A stretch of DNA of 64,000 nucleotides from Ferrimicrobium acidiphilum DSM 19497. GTDB lineage: Bacteria; Actinomycetota; Acidimicrobiia; Acidimicrobiales; Acidimicrobiaceae. The first letter of the stretch is position 1. The number at the start of each line of letters is the position of its first letter. The notes beneath the pieces are model-generated. The model ran no database searches. It was not told the DNA's origin and saw only the letters and a program-made list of their open reading frames with translations. Location of the stretch: positions 1 through 64,000 of the forward strand of contig NZ_JXUW01000003.1 of NCBI RefSeq assembly GCF_000949255.1. Reading direction: 5' to 3'. A program made the translations under genes and the position numbers. Of the stretch, positions 53,299-64,000 are shown piece after piece.

Positions 53299-56200
53299 TT
53301 GACCTTGCTTAACCGCTCGCCCCAGCGTTTCTCGTTTGCGAAACTTCCTCAGGTTCTCCCTTTACCTGATCTTATCGCTATTCAGACGGATTCCTTCCGT
53401 TGGTTTCTTGAAGAGGGTCTCGCAGAGGCGTTCCATGATATCTCTCCAATCGAGGACTACGGGGGTCAGCTCTCGCTGGAGCTCGAGTACGATCCCAATG
53501 ATCCCGATCTAGCTCCATTCCCGAAATATTCGGTAGAGGAGTGCAAAGAGAAGGATATGAACTACGCTGCGCCGATTTTCGTGCGGGCTAAGTTCTCGAA
53601 CAAGAGCACCTATGAGATCAAGGAACAGATCGTCTTCATGGGAGATTTCCCGTTGATGACCGACCGCGGGACTTTTGTCATTAATGGCACCGAGCGCGTT
53701 ATCGTCTCGCAGCTGGTGCGCTCACCAGGTGTGTTGTTCCAACCAGGCCGAGATCAGAGAACGATCGTTACTGCCACCATCAACCCTTATCGGGGAGAGT
53801 GGCTTGAGTTCGACGTAGAGGCCCGACCGGGCCGTGATATCCAGGCCGGTGCTCGTGTTGCTCGCAAGCGGCGGTTGAGTATCTTCACTCTTTTGAGAGC
53901 AGTTGGCTTCTCTGACCCTTCTGATCTTCAGAAGTTGGTCCAGCACTTCGACTTCTTGATCCCGCAGTGGGAGAAGGAGGATCAATCACAGACCGAGGAA
54001 GAGGCGTTGCTCGAGGTGTTCAAGCGTGTTCGCCCAGGGGAGCCACCGAACGCCGATGCAGCTCGGATGTACCTCGAAGGCGCGTTTTTTCAGGCTCGTC
54101 GTTACGACCTTACCAGAGTAGGGCGTTATAAAATTGACAAGCGCCTCAAGCCTGAAATTGCACGTTTGGAGGAGATACTCGGCCATCCTCTAGATACCGC
54201 TTACGAGACCCCTGGGGTGTTGTCCAGAGCTGAGGTGGTCGCTACTGCCTCCTATATGCTCCATCTAGCCAGCGGTGAGCTGGGGTATCGCTATGACGAT
54301 CAGGATCACTTCTCCAATCGTCGAGTTCGTAGCGTCGGTGAGCTCATTCAGAATCAACTTAAGATAGGTTTGTCCAGGCTTGAGCGATTGGTGCGCGAAC
54401 GCATGACGACCCAAGACGTAGAGGCGATCACTCCGCAAAGCCTGATCAACATTCGGCCGGTGGTAGCCGCTGTCAAGGAGTTCTTCTCCACTAGTCAGCT
54501 TTCACAGTTCATGGATCAGAACAATCCGCTGTCGGGTCTCGCCCACAAGCGCCGTCTGTCGGCACTAGGGCCCGGTGGTCTGTCTCGCGAGCGTGCTGGC
54601 TTCGAGGTTCGTGACGTCCACTCTTCGCACTATGGTCGGATGTGTCCGATCGAGACTCCAGAGGGGCCAAACATCGGTCTAATTGGGGCTCTTGCGAGTT
54701 ACGCGCGACTAAACAGGTTTGGTTTTATAGAGACTCCATATCGTAAGGTTGTCGAAGGACGTGTGACCGAGGACATCGTTTATCTCACCGCCGACGAGGA
54801 AGAGGAGTTCATCATCGCGCAGGCGAATGCTCGTCTGGATGCCGATGGACGTTTTATTGAGCCCAAGATTCTGGTGCGGCGTGGCCCACAGGGTGCGGTT
54901 GTCAAGGTCGGCGTCAACGAGGTGTCGTACGGCTCTACCTCTGAAGTTGAGCTGGCGACTCCCGAAGAGGTAGACCTAATGGACGTCTCTACTTCGCAGG
55001 TGGTGTCGGTGTCTACTTCGCTGATTCCTTTCGTCGAGCATGATGACGCCAATAGGGCTCTCATGGGTGCAAACATGCAGAAGCAGGCGGTGCCGCTCAT
55101 GATTCCTGAGGCGCCGTTCGTCGGGACGGGGGTCGAGGCACGTGCAGGACTGGACGCCGGTGATGTGCTGGTAGCGAAGGGATCTGGACTGGTTACTGAG
55201 GTGACCGGCGATTCCATCGTCGTCGACTATGACAAAGGTCAGACAGATGTCAATGGTGTTCCACTCGGCACCAAGCGATATCGCTTGGTCAAGTTCGAGC
55301 GTTCGAATCAGAATACGTGCTGGAATCAGCGGCCTCTTGTCGATCAAGGGAATCGAGTGGAGGCCGGAGACCTGTTAGCAGACGGACCTGCTACCCAGAA
55401 CGGTGAGCTCGGACTAGGTAAGAACCTGTTGGTCGGTTTTATGCCTTGGGAGGGTTACAACTTCGAGGACGCCATAATCATCTCGGAGAGACTGGTCAAG
55501 GATGATGTCTTGAGCTCGATTCATATCGAGGAGTTTGAGACGGATGCGCGAGATACCAAGCTCGGAGCTGAGGAGATCACCCGCGATATTCCTAACTTGT
55601 CGGAGGAGGCGCTGGCCGATCTTGATGAGCGTGGGATTATCCGAGTAGGGGCAGAGGTTGGCCCTGGCGATATCTTGGTCGGTAAGGTAACTCCGAAGGG
55701 CGAGACTGAGCTCACGCCAGAGGAGCGGTTGCTACGAGCAATCTTTGGCGAGAAGTCGCGAGAGGTGCGCGACACCTCGCTGCGCGTCCCCCATGGTGAG
55801 TATGGGAAGGTTATTGACATCAAGGTCTTTAGCCGTGACGATTCAACAGAATTGCCCCCAGGTGTGAACCAGTTGGTTAGGGTCTATGTCGCCCAGCATC
55901 GCAAGATCTCGGAGGGTGACAAGCTGGCCGGGCGACACGGCAATAAGGGTGTTATCTCAAAGATCCTTCCGCTAGAGGATATGCCGCGGATGGCCGATGG
56001 AACTCCGCTAGACATCATCTTGAACCCGCTGGGTGTACCGTCGCGTATGAATGTTGGACAGGTACTCGAGGGTCACCTTGGCTTCGCGGCTAAGTGGGGC
56101 TGGACACCTGTGGATGGTAGTGAGAAAGAGGTCATCCAGCGACAGAAGACGCGACCACGGGCTATTCCGAATACCTGGGTGGCGAGCCCGTCCTTCGATG

Positions 56201-56850
56201 GTGCGCACTGGGATGAGACTGAGGAGGCTGGTGGGTTACCGACCATCAAGGAGCTGTTGGTCAATCTGAACCCTCAGTCGTTTGATGGTAATCGTCTTGT
56301 TGGGGAGGATGGCAAGGCCCAGCTCTTCAATGGTCGTACCGGCGAACCCTATGACAGCCCGGTCATGGTCGGCTATGTCTATATGATCAAGCTCGCCCAC
56401 ATGGTGGATGACAAGATCCACGCCCGTTCGACTGGTCCGTACTCGATGATTACCCAACAGCCGTTGGGAGGTAAGGCACAGTTTGGTGGACAGCGATTTG
56501 GTGAGATGGAGGTCTGGGCTCTCGAGGCCTATGGCGCCGCGTACGCTCTCCAGGAGCTCTTGACCATCAAGTCTGATGATGTGGTTGGCCGCGTCAAGGT
56601 CTATGAGTCGATTGTAAAGGGTGAGAATATCCCTGAGCCAGGTATTCCCGAGAGCTTTAAGGTGCTCATTAAAGAGATGCAATCGCTCTGTTTGAACGTC
56701 GACGTACTGTCGCCGACTGGGGAGCGCGTACAACTTCGTGAGCTCGACGAGGATGCCTACTCGGCATCTGAGGATCTAGGAATTAACCTCAGTCGACCGG
56801 AGCGCAACGTGGATTATGAGGATGATGGACGCCAGGAGAGAGGAATTTAA
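53299..56850 (+). CDS. rpoB: DNA-directed RNA polymerase subunit beta
   Basis: 1183 residues, an actinobacterial length. The rifampicin region (about residues 400-430) reads [24 protein letters not shown], the sensitive-type residues. The catalytic stretch [12 protein letters not shown] and the [15 protein letters not shown] motif are intact, as is the C-terminal [25 protein letters not shown]-like region. TTG start with AAGGAGTAGTAC upstream. It ends one base before rpoC. Confidence 0.97.
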   Translation: MTLLNRSPQRFSFAKLPQVLPLPDLIAIQTDSFRWFLEEGLAEAFHDISPIEDYGGQLSLELEYDPNDPDLAPFPKYSVEECKEKDMNYAAPIFVRAKFSNKSTYEIKEQIVFMGDFPLMTDRGTFVINGTERVIVSQLVRSPGVLFQPGRDQRTIVTATINPYRGEWLEFDVEARPGRDIQAGARVARKRRLSIFTLLRAVGFSDPSDLQKLVQHFDFLIPQWEKEDQSQTEEEALLEVFKRVRPGEPPNADAARMYLEGAFFQARRYDLTRVGRYKIDKRLKPEIARLEEILGHPLDTAYETPGVLSRAEVVATASYMLHLASGELGYRYDDQDHFSNRRVRSVGELIQNQLKIGLSRLERLVRERMTTQDVEAITPQSLINIRPVVAAVKEFFSTSQLSQFMDQNNPLSGLAHKRRLSALGPGGLSRERAGFEVRDVHSSHYGRMCPIETPEGPNIGLIGALASYARLNRFGFIETPYRKVVEGRVTEDIVYLTADEEEEFIIAQANARLDADGRFIEPKILVRRGPQGAVVKVGVNEVSYGSTSEVELATPEEVDLMDVSTSQVVSVSTSLIPFVEHDDANRALMGANMQKQAVPLMIPEAPFVGTGVEARAGLDAGDVLVAKGSGLVTEVTGDSIVVDYDKGQTDVNGVPLGTKRYRLVKFERSNQNTCWNQRPLVDQGNRVEAGDLLADGPATQNGELGLGKNLLVGFMPWEGYNFEDAIIISERLVKDDVLSSIHIEEFETDARDTKLGAEEITRDIPNLSEEALADLDERGIIRVGAEVGPGDILVGKVTPKGETELTPEERLLRAIFGEKSREVRDTSLRVPHGEYGKVIDIKVFSRDDSTELPPGVNQLVRVYVAQHRKISEGDKLAGRHGNKGVISKILPLEDMPRMADGTPLDIILNPLGVPSRMNVGQVLEGHLGFAAKWGWTPVDGSEKEVIQRQKTRPRAIPNTWVASPSFDGAHWDETEEAGGLPTIKELLVNLNPQSFDGNRLVGEDGKAQLFNGRTGEPYDSPVMVGYVYMIKLAHMVDDKIHARSTGPYSMITQQPLGGKAQFGGQRFGEMEVWALEAYGAAYALQELLTIKSDDVVGRVKVYESIVKGENIPEPGIPESFKVLIKEMQSLCLNVDVLSPTGERVQLRELDEDAYSASEDLGINLSRPERNVDYEDDGRQERGI

Positions 56851-59800
56851 ATGATTGATTTGAGCCGATTCGATCAGATAAGAATAGGGCTGGCGACCTC
56901 CGACGACATCAAGAATTGGTCGCGCGGTGAGGTAAAGAAGCCGGAGACGATCAACTATCGCACCTTGCGTCCGGAGCGCGACGGGCTGTTCTGTGAGCGT
57001 ATTTTCGGCCCGACCAGAGATTGGGAATGCGCATGTGGTAAGTACAAGCGGGTGCGATTCAAGGGTATCGTCTGTGAACGCTGCGGTGTAGAGGTTACTC
57101 GAGCCAAGGTTCGTAGGGAACGCATGGGTCACATCGAGCTGGCCGCACCGGTCGTGCATATCTGGTACCTGCGTGGTACGCGCTCCTGGCTTGCCTATCT
57201 CCTTATGGGTACGACTCCGAAAGAGGAGTTGAAGGCCAAGCAGCTCGAGAAGGTTATCTATTTTGCCGCTAACCTTGTCACCTCTGTCGACGAGGATCGT
57301 CGCCATCAGGATCTACCTAATCTCGAGACTGAGATGCTCGAGGAGATCAAGAGTCTCGAGGATTCGCGTGATATCGAGATCGAACATCGATTCCAGGAGT
57401 TAGAGGAGCAGCTGGCAGCGATGGAGGCAGAGGGTGCTAAGGACAGTGATGTCCGGGCACGCCAACGCCAACTAGAGAAGGAGATTCAGTCCGTCAGGGA
57501 ACGAGCGAATCAATCTGTCGAGCTCGTTCGTCGCGCATTTGATGAGTTTCGCGAACTCTATCCTCGGATGATTATCGAGGATGAGATTCTCTGGAGGGAG
57601 TTGCGAGCTCGTTATTCCGAGTATTTCGATGGCGGCATGGGAGCGGAGGCGATCGCTGATCTGATCAACCGGATCGACTTCGATGTCGAGCAGGTCAAGC
57701 TGCGTGAGATGATCGAGCCAACCGATGCTCGTCGACCACTGTCGGCGCAACGTCGGCAGAAGGCGATACGCCGTCTGAAGATCGTGTCGGCGTTCAATCG
57801 TCGCGATGAGGATGGTCGCCGGATCAACGACCCGATGGCGATGATTCTGTCAGTTGTTCCGGTGATTCCACCAGATCTACGCCCTATGGTTCAACTAGAT
57901 GGCGGTCGTTTCGCCACCTCCGACCTGAACGATCTCTACCGTAGAGTGATCAACCGAAACAATCGCTTGAAGCGTTTGTTGGATCTTGGAGCTCCTGAGA
58001 TCATCGTGAATAACGAAAAGCGTATGCTTCAAGAGGCGGTGGACGCTCTGTTTGACAACGGACGCCGCGGTCGCCCAGTGGTTGGACCTGGTAACCGTCC
58101 GTTGAAGAGTCTTTCTGATATGTTGAAGGGGAAGCAGGGTAGATTCAGGCAGAACCTTCTTGGTAAGCGCGTTGACTACTCAGGTCGATCGGTTATCGTT
58201 GGTGGACCTACCTTGAAGTTGCATCAGTGTGGTCTTCCTAAGTTGATGGCGCTGGAGTTGTTCAAACCATTCGTCATGCGGAGGTTGGTCGAGCTCGAGT
58301 TTGCGCAGAACATCAAGTCTGCCAAGCGTATGGTTGAGCGACGACGTCCACAGGTCTGGGAGGTTCTAGACGGGGTCATCCGGGAACATCCGGTGCTCTT
58401 AAACCGTGCCCCTACCCTACACCGACTAGGCATACAGGCTTTTGAGCCCGTCTTGGTTGAGGGCAAGGCGATTCAGATTCATCCGCTTGTCACGACTGCG
58501 TTCAATGCCGACTTTGATGGTGATCAGATGGCGGTTCACCTGCCACTTTCACCTGAGGCACAGGCAGAGGCGCGCGTGTTGATGCTCTCGGCGAGCAACA
58601 TCATCTCGCCAGCGACCGGGCGTCCTATCACCGTCCCGAGCTTGGATATGGTGTTTGGATTGTTCTATCTCACCATTATTCGTGAAGATGAGATTGGCGC
58701 AGGCAAGGTCTTCCGGCACAACTATGAGGTTCGTCGGGCCTTGGATGCGGGTGAGTTGGGGCTACACGCTCCGATACGTTTACGCAAGATCGGTGCCGAT
58801 GGCGAGGTTGCTGAGTTGCGAACGACGGCTGGGCGAGTGATCTTCAACGAGGCGATGCCCGAGGATTTCCGATTTGTCAATGAGATAATTGGCAAGAAGA
58901 ATCTTCCTATAGGTGCCATCGTTGAAGAGGTAGCGAATCGCTATCCTCGTGTAACCGTTCAGGTGACTCTCGATGCCATCAAGGACCTTGGTTTTAGGTA
59001 TGCGAGCCAGTCCGGTCTGACGATCTCTATCGACGACGTCAAGACTCCGGTGGCGAAGGCGGAGATTCTGAATCGCTATGAGCGTGAGGCGGAGAAGGCC
59101 GAGGCACAGTTCAAGCGTGGAATCATCACTGATGATGAGCGCAAGCAGAAGGAGATCGAGATCTGGACGTCGGCGACTGCGGAGATTGGTCATGCGATCG
59201 ATGAGATGCTGGCGGCCGACACAATGAACCCACTCGGGATGATGATTGAGTCTGGGGCTCGTGGTAACCCACAGCAGATTCGACAGATCTCGGGGATCAA
59301 GGGCTTGGTGGCGAATCCGCGAGGTGAGATGATCCCTAGGCCGATCAAGTCATCGTTCCGCGAGGGTCTGCAGGTTCTTGAGTATTTTCTCTCGACACAC
59401 GGTGCTCGCAAGGGTCTAGCTGACACCGCGCTCCGCACTGCTGACTCGGGTTACTTGACTCGTCGATTGGTCGACGTTGCTCAGGAGATGATCGTTCGCG
59501 AGATCGATTGTGGGACCACTCGTGGGATTTGGCTGGAGGATCTTCGTCCAGACCAGTCCGGTCAGCGTTTCTACATCGAGACTCGCGCCTTTGGGCGTGT
59601 GTTGGCTGATCCTGTGAGCCTCGCTGATGGGACCGAGATAGGGCGCGGAACACTCCTTACGGATGCCTTGGTGACGCGGATTGCTGAAGATCCTGATGTA
59701 AATCAGATCAGGGTGCGATCGGCGCTCACCTGCGAGACGTCACATGGGGTATGTGCCATGTGCTATGGGAAGTCGCTTGGCGGTGTTGGCCTGATTGAGT

Positions 59801-60696
59801 TGGGTGAAGCTGTCGGAGTCGTCGCTGCGCAGTCGATCGGTGAGCCTGGAACTCAGTTGACCATGCGCACCTTCCACCAAGGTGGTATAGCGGGTTCGGA
59901 CATCACCCATGGACTCCCGCGTGTTGTCGAGCTCTTTGAGGCTCGCACACCTCGTGGTGCAGCTATTTTGACTCATGGTGCTGGTGTAGTACACCTGGTG
60001 GATGAGGAGAATGGGCAGCGCGTCAGCGTGGTTCACGATGATGGAACCGAAGAGACGTATCTGTTGCCAACGAGAGTACACCTCAACGTAGTGGAGGGGC
60101 AAGAGGTCGCGGCTGGCGATCCTCTGGTCGAGGGACCAAAGGATCCGAAGCAGGTGCTCGAGATCAAGGGTATTCGCGAGACACAACAGTATCTAGTTGA
60201 AGAGGTACAGAAGGTCTATCGTGACCAGGGTGTGCCTATCCATGACAAGCATATCGAGCTGATCGTTCGACAGATGTTGCGTAGAGTTCTGGTTGCTGAG
60301 CCTGGGGATTCAGAGTTTCTCCCGGGTGAACGGGTGGAGTCGCAGCAGTATGCGGAGGTTAACCGAGCGCTGTTCGCGCAGGGTTCCCGCCCTGCTGAGG
60401 GTCGACCAGAGCTCATGGGGATTACCAAGGCTTCGCTAGCTACCGAGTCATGGCTGAGCGCCGCCTCCTTCCAGGAGACGACTCGTGTGCTGACAGAGGC
60501 GGCCATTGAAGGCAAGTCTGATCCGCTCCTTGGATTGAAGGAGAATATCATTCTTGGTAAGTTGATTCCGGCTGGTTCAGGTGTCCGTGATTATCGCTCT
60601 GTTGACGTCAAGGCTCCATTCCATAGGAAGCTGTCGTTCTGGAGTTCCGAGGATGAGAACGAGAATGGTCCGGAGGATCTACTTGAGGAAGGCTAG
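56851..60696 (+). CDS. rpoC: DNA-directed RNA polymerase subunit beta'
   Basis: 1281 residues. N-terminal zinc ribbon [20 protein letters not shown], the catalytic Mg loop [28 protein letters not shown], and a second zinc site with [19 protein letters not shown]. The coiled insert at ~150-235 ([17 protein letters not shown]) is the actinobacterial type. ATG directly after the rpoB stop. Confidence 0.97.
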   Translation: MIDLSRFDQIRIGLATSDDIKNWSRGEVKKPETINYRTLRPERDGLFCERIFGPTRDWECACGKYKRVRFKGIVCERCGVEVTRAKVRRERMGHIELAAPVVHIWYLRGTRSWLAYLLMGTTPKEELKAKQLEKVIYFAANLVTSVDEDRRHQDLPNLETEMLEEIKSLEDSRDIEIEHRFQELEEQLAAMEAEGAKDSDVRARQRQLEKEIQSVRERANQSVELVRRAFDEFRELYPRMIIEDEILWRELRARYSEYFDGGMGAEAIADLINRIDFDVEQVKLREMIEPTDARRPLSAQRRQKAIRRLKIVSAFNRRDEDGRRINDPMAMILSVVPVIPPDLRPMVQLDGGRFATSDLNDLYRRVINRNNRLKRLLDLGAPEIIVNNEKRMLQEAVDALFDNGRRGRPVVGPGNRPLKSLSDMLKGKQGRFRQNLLGKRVDYSGRSVIVGGPTLKLHQCGLPKLMALELFKPFVMRRLVELEFAQNIKSAKRMVERRRPQVWEVLDGVIREHPVLLNRAPTLHRLGIQAFEPVLVEGKAIQIHPLVTTAFNADFDGDQMAVHLPLSPEAQAEARVLMLSASNIISPATGRPITVPSLDMVFGLFYLTIIREDEIGAGKVFRHNYEVRRALDAGELGLHAPIRLRKIGADGEVAELRTTAGRVIFNEAMPEDFRFVNEIIGKKNLPIGAIVEEVANRYPRVTVQVTLDAIKDLGFRYASQSGLTISIDDVKTPVAKAEILNRYEREAEKAEAQFKRGIITDDERKQKEIEIWTSATAEIGHAIDEMLAADTMNPLGMMIESGARGNPQQIRQISGIKGLVANPRGEMIPRPIKSSFREGLQVLEYFLSTHGARKGLADTALRTADSGYLTRRLVDVAQEMIVREIDCGTTRGIWLEDLRPDQSGQRFYIETRAFGRVLADPVSLADGTEIGRGTLLTDALVTRIAEDPDVNQIRVRSALTCETSHGVCAMCYGKSLGGVGLIELGEAVGVVAAQSIGEPGTQLTMRTFHQGGIAGSDITHGLPRVVELFEARTPRGAAILTHGAGVVHLVDEENGQRVSVVHDDGTEETYLLPTRVHLNVVEGQEVAAGDPLVEGPKDPKQVLEIKGIRETQQYLVEEVQKVYRDQGVPIHDKHIELIVRQMLRRVLVAEPGDSEFLPGERVESQQYAEVNRALFAQGSRPAEGRPELMGITKASLATESWLSAASFQETTRVLTEAAIEGKSDPLLGLKENIILGKLIPAGSGVRDYRSVDVKAPFHRKLSFWSSEDENENGPEDLLEEG

Positions 60697-60797
60697 ATCG
60701 GTATCAATGTCAGTTAGACTGTCCCGTTGGGCCAGGAGTGGCTCTGGGCTGCTCTGTGTGTTGGCTATTCCAGAATGTATTTGACGAGAGGAACGTC

Positions 60798-61169
60798 TTG
60801 CCTACGATTTCACAGTTAGTTAGGAAAGGTCGAGAGTCCAAGCGGACCAAGACCAAAACACCGGCACTGAAGGGTTCACCTCAGCGTCGTGGGGTATGTA
60901 CTCGCGTGTACACGGCTACTCCGAAGAAGCCGAACTCGGCTTTGCGGAAGGTGGCGCGCGTTCGCTTGACCTCTGGAGTAGAGGTGACGGCATATATTCC
61001 TGGGATTGGACACAATCTCCAGGAGCACTCCATCGTCCTAGTCAGAGGTGGACGTGTCAAGGACTTACCTGGCGTTCGCTACAAGATCGTTCGAGGGTCG
61101 CTCGACTCAGCAGGCGTGAAGAATCGCAAACAGGCTCGTAGCCGATACGGCGCGAAGAGGGAGAAGTAG
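60798..61169 (+). CDS. rpsL: 30S ribosomal protein S12
   Basis: 123 residues: [13 protein letters not shown] start, [17 protein letters not shown] with the decoding-site Lys, and [19 protein letters not shown] with the second Lys, the streptomycin-sensitive pattern. TTG 60798 with GAGAGGAACG upstream; the longer frame from 60738 has no support. Confidence 0.95.
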   Translation: MPTISQLVRKGRESKRTKTKTPALKGSPQRRGVCTRVYTATPKKPNSALRKVARVRLTSGVEVTAYIPGIGHNLQEHSIVLVRGGRVKDLPGVRYKIVRGSLDSAGVKNRKQARSRYGAKREK

Positions 61170-61173
61170 AGTC

Positions 61174-61644
61174 ATGCCCAGAAAGGGCCCAATCCAACCT
61201 AGGTTCATTGCTTCCGATCCTGTGTATCATTCCGTTTTGGTTGCTCAGTTTGTCAATAAGGTGCTAGTGAGTGGCAAAAAGTCGGTCGCGGAACACATAG
61301 TCTACCGTGCCCTCGACGTGATTGCAGAGAAGGTCGGTAGTGACCCAGTCGCTGTACTCAAGCGCGCGGTCGATAATACGCGGCCCGATACCGAGGTCCG
61401 ATCGCGGCGAGTCGGTGGTACCACCTACCAGGTTCCTGTTCTTGTGAAGCCCAGACGGGCGAACTCGGTGGCTATCCGTTGGATTGTGACCAACGCTAAA
61501 GGCCGTCGCGAGAAGACGATGGTTGAACGGCTAGCCAACGAGGTACTTGACGCATCCAATGGAGTCGGTGCCTCGGTGAAGCGCCGCGATGACACTCATA
61601 AGATGGCTGAGTCAAACCGCGCATTTATGCACTACCGCTGGTAA
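61174..61644 (+). CDS. rpsG: 30S ribosomal protein S7
   Basis: 156 residues, the normal length, with [42 protein letters not shown]-like core ([17 protein letters not shown]) and the end [10 protein letters not shown]. Head assembly protein. ATG four bases after rpsL. Confidence 0.96.
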   Translation: MPRKGPIQPRFIASDPVYHSVLVAQFVNKVLVSGKKSVAEHIVYRALDVIAEKVGSDPVAVLKRAVDNTRPDTEVRSRRVGGTTYQVPVLVKPRRANSVAIRWIVTNAKGRREKTMVERLANEVLDASNGVGASVKRRDDTHKMAESNRAFMHYRW

Positions 61645-61902
61645 AGGCGCCCTGCCGGTTTGGTCTGTTCCAAGCGCGGTACGGTGTTTCGTGAGCGTAT
61701 GTATCGAGAGTGTTTCCGCAGTGTGCAGTTGCGGCGGTGGCATTTGAGGCGGTGGCGTTTGAGGTTGGTGTGTCAGCCCGTCGTAGGCGGGCATCAGGTT
61801 GGGGGTTTGTTCTTAGCTTCCAAGGCTAGGGCCGAGGAAGAGATGATGGGCGGGCACTGCGAGAGAGTACTCGTGGTGTGTTACGCAGAGGAGAAGAAGT
61901 AA
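61645..61902 (+). other. rpsG-fusA spacer with a 15-bp tandem repeat
   Basis: Two imperfect copies of GCGGTGGCATTTGAG lie head to tail at about 61734-61763, and GCCCG/CGGGC can pair around 61779-61795. An 80-codon frame ends just before fusA but has strongly basic, low-complexity content and is not believed. GAGGAGAAGAAGT before ATG 61903 is the fusA ribosome site. Confidence 0.45.
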
Positions 61903-63990
61903 ATGGCGACGAAGCGGGAGATGCCTCTCGATCGAATTCGTAATATCGGGATCATGGCGCATATCGATGCGGGTAAGACCACGACTACCGAGCGCATTCT
62001 GTACTACACCGGTAAGAATTACAAGATTGGTGAGGTTCATGAGGGCGCGGCCACCATGGACTGGATGCCTCAGGAGCAGGAGCGCGGGATCACTATCACC
62101 TCCGCTGCTACCACCGCGTTTTGGAAGGATCACCGGGTCAACATCATCGACACGCCTGGTCACGTCGACTTCACCGTAGAGGTGGAGCGTTCGTTGAGAG
62201 TGCTCGATGGGGCGGTTGCTGTATTCGATGCGGTCGCTGGGGTGGAGCCGCAAACAGAGACCGTTTGGCGCCAAGGCAACAAGTATGCGGTCCCTCGTAT
62301 CTGCTTCATCAACAAGATGGATCGTGTTGGTGCGAACTTTGAGCGTTGTGTCGACATGATTAAGGATCGATTGGATGCTAACCCACTGGTCATACAACTT
62401 CCAATAGGATCTGAGAGTGATTTTCTCGGAGTAATTGACCTTCTCCGGATGGAGGCGATCATCTGGGATGAGGGAATGGGTGATAAGTTTCACACTGAAC
62501 CTATCCCCGCTAATCTTGAGGCGGCCGCCGAGAAGGCGCATCGTGACTTAATCGATGTTCTTAGCAACTTCGACGATGAGCTTATGGAGCTCTATATCGG
62601 GGATATGGAGATCTCACCTGAGTTCCTCGAAAGTGCTATTCGCAAGGCGACCATCGACAACTCTCTTGTGCCTGTCCTATGTGGCTCAGCGTTCAAGAAC
62701 AAGGGAGTCCAACCGTTGCTAGACGCGGTTGTAGACTATCTTCCCTCTCCGGTTGATATCGCTCCTGCGGTGGGCACTAGCTTGTCTGGTTCCGAGATGT
62801 TGGAGCGTGAGCCCTCTGATGAAGCTCCGTTCTCGGCACTTGCGTTTAAGATCATGACCGATCCGTTTGTCGGAAAACTCACCTATTTCCGGGTTTACTC
62901 TGGCACCCTTGAGAAGGGCGCAACGGTTTTGAACTCCACCAAGGACAAGAAGGAGCGACTTGGTCGTATTCTTCTGATGCACGCGAATCACCGTGAGGAT
63001 ATCGACACCGTAGCTGCCGGCGACATCGTCGCTGCGGTTGGTTTCAAGAACACCACCACGGGAGATACGCTGTGCGATCCGTCTAAACCAATCATCTTGG
63101 AGAGCCTAGAGTTTCCGGACCCAGTGATTCATGTCGCAGTCGAGCCAAAGACCAAGGCTGACCAGGAGAAGATGAGTCGTGCGCTGTTCGCGCTCTCCGA
63201 GGAGGATCCTACTTTTCGTGTGCGTTCAGATCAAGAGACGGGTCAGACGGTCATCTCGGGCATGGGCGAGCTCCATCTTGAGGTCCTAGTCGATCGGATG
63301 CTCCGAGAGTTCAAGGTTGATGCAAATGTGGGCAAACCACAGGTAGCCTATCGCGAGACTATTCGTAAGCCAGTGGAGCGAATAGAGGAGCGTTATATTC
63401 GTCAGACTGGTGGTCGTGGCCAGTATGGCCACGTGGTGATCAACGTTGAGCCTCTTGGGACCGGCAGTGGTTACGAGTTTGTCGACAAGATCACAGGTGG
63501 CGTAATTCCGAAAGAGTATATACCAGCCGTGGACGCCGGTATCCAAGACGCACTAGGCTCAGGTGTCTTGGCCGGTTATCCGGTCGAGGATCTTCGGGTC
63601 ACCTTAGTCTTCGGCTCCTATCACGATGTTGACTCATCAGAGATGGCGTTTCGTATTGCGGGTTCGATGGCGGTTAAGAAGGCGGTTCGGGCGGCACATC
63701 CTGTGCTTCTCGAGCCGATAATGGCGGTAGAGGTGGTAACCCCAGATGATTACATGGGGGATGTCATCGGAGATCTCTCGTCTCGGCGTGGCCGAGTCGA
63801 GGGCATGGATCAGGTCGGGAGTAACCAAGTTATCCGCGCCCTGGTTCCATTGTCGGAGATGTTTGGTTACGCCACCGACGTGCGTTCTAGGACGCAAGGT
63901 CGGGCGACGTATACCATGCAGTTCCATGCGTATCAAGAAGTCCCGGATTCAATTGCGGCGGAGATCGTTCGTAAGGTCCGAGGCGAGTAG
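61903..63990 (+). CDS. fusA: Elongation factor G
   Basis: 695 residues, complete. GTPase motifs: [19 protein letters not shown], the switch II region [17 protein letters not shown], and NKMDR. Domain IV holds [14 protein letters not shown], and the C-terminal domain has [17 protein letters not shown]. Moves tRNA and mRNA through the ribosome. The gene ends 10 bases before the window edge; tuf would be expected next. Confidence 0.97.
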   Translation: MATKREMPLDRIRNIGIMAHIDAGKTTTTERILYYTGKNYKIGEVHEGAATMDWMPQEQERGITITSAATTAFWKDHRVNIIDTPGHVDFTVEVERSLRVLDGAVAVFDAVAGVEPQTETVWRQGNKYAVPRICFINKMDRVGANFERCVDMIKDRLDANPLVIQLPIGSESDFLGVIDLLRMEAIIWDEGMGDKFHTEPIPANLEAAAEKAHRDLIDVLSNFDDELMELYIGDMEISPEFLESAIRKATIDNSLVPVLCGSAFKNKGVQPLLDAVVDYLPSPVDIAPAVGTSLSGSEMLEREPSDEAPFSALAFKIMTDPFVGKLTYFRVYSGTLEKGATVLNSTKDKKERLGRILLMHANHREDIDTVAAGDIVAAVGFKNTTTGDTLCDPSKPIILESLEFPDPVIHVAVEPKTKADQEKMSRALFALSEEDPTFRVRSDQETGQTVISGMGELHLEVLVDRMLREFKVDANVGKPQVAYRETIRKPVERIEERYIRQTGGRGQYGHVVINVEPLGTGSGYEFVDKITGGVIPKEYIPAVDAGIQDALGSGVLAGYPVEDLRVTLVFGSYHDVDSSEMAFRIAGSMAVKKAVRAAHPVLLEPIMAVEVVTPDDYMGDVIGDLSSRRGRVEGMDQVGSNQVIRALVPLSEMFGYATDVRSRTQGRATYTMQFHAYQEVPDSIAAEIVRKVRGE

Positions 63991-64000
63991 ACTACGTAGT

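Noticed and set aside
61660-61902. 80-codon frame before fusA
   Set aside because: Arg/Trp-rich, built from a tandem DNA repeat, no ribosome site; the DNA is better read as leader of fusA.

Overview
The window looks like chromosome of a moderately GC-rich actinobacterium, most plausibly an acidophile of the Acidimicrobiia (Ferrimicrobium/Acidimicrobium/Acidithrix type). The actinobacterial call rests on an MshA-type glycosyltransferase (mycothiol), an MptB-like polyprenol-phosphate-mannose mannosyltransferase, a nickel superoxide dismutase, a protein carrying the RsiG cyclic-di-GMP signature, frequent GTG/TTG starts, and the order tRNA-Thr, tRNA-Met, rpmG, tRNA-Trp, secE, nusG, rplKA, rplJL, rpoBC, rpsL, rpsG, fusA. 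The acidophile call is an inference from G1-family (eqolisin) glutamic peptidase sequences, a family known for acid-active enzymes. No rRNA gene or CRISPR array was seen.

Left region (1-13.8 kb) is an accessory island ending at an intact tRNA-Lys(UUU). A tyrosine recombinase lies against the tRNA 3' end, so tRNA-Lys is the likely integration site. The island holds a 5'-truncated winged-helix protein, a decayed small gene ahead of an MFS exporter, a BNR/Asp-box lipoprotein, a DUF4232-like secreted protein, and three copies of a ~120-bp dispersed repeat lying between these genes. It also holds a ~3-kb tandem duplication. Each unit starts with the 3' half of a CAU-anticodon tRNA, followed by a block of direct/inverted GTCCGAG motifs, a G1 peptidase gene and a small membrane-anchored four-cysteine protein. 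In unit 1 the peptidase core was replaced by a segment carrying an RHH antitoxin and a broken Doc toxin. In unit 2 the peptidase is almost complete but has an in-frame amber codon.

Middle region (13.8-48.3 kb) is core genome. It runs: sodN/sodX divergent pair, RsiG-like regulator, mshA-like gene, proC, a heme operon (hemA-hemC-cobA/hemD-hemB-hemL), a geranylgeranyl-reductase-family flavoprotein divergent from a complete 14-gene nuoA-N operon (respiratory complex I), a ClC channel, a lysyl-phosphatidylglycerol-synthase-like protein with an unusual N-terminus, yajQ, tRNA-Tyr, an MptB-like mannosyltransferase, an AlkA-like glycosylase and a GNAT acetyltransferase.

Right region (48.3-64 kb) is the transcription/translation cluster, with a small sigma-70-type factor inserted between rpmG and tRNA-Trp, an acidic N-terminal extension on NusG, and two strong hairpins between rplL and rpoB.

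The two most unusual parts are the tRNA-fragment/G1-peptidase/four-Cys cassette duplication and the set of possible cyclic-di-GMP-related genes (RsiG-like, YajQ next to the lipid lysinylation enzyme).
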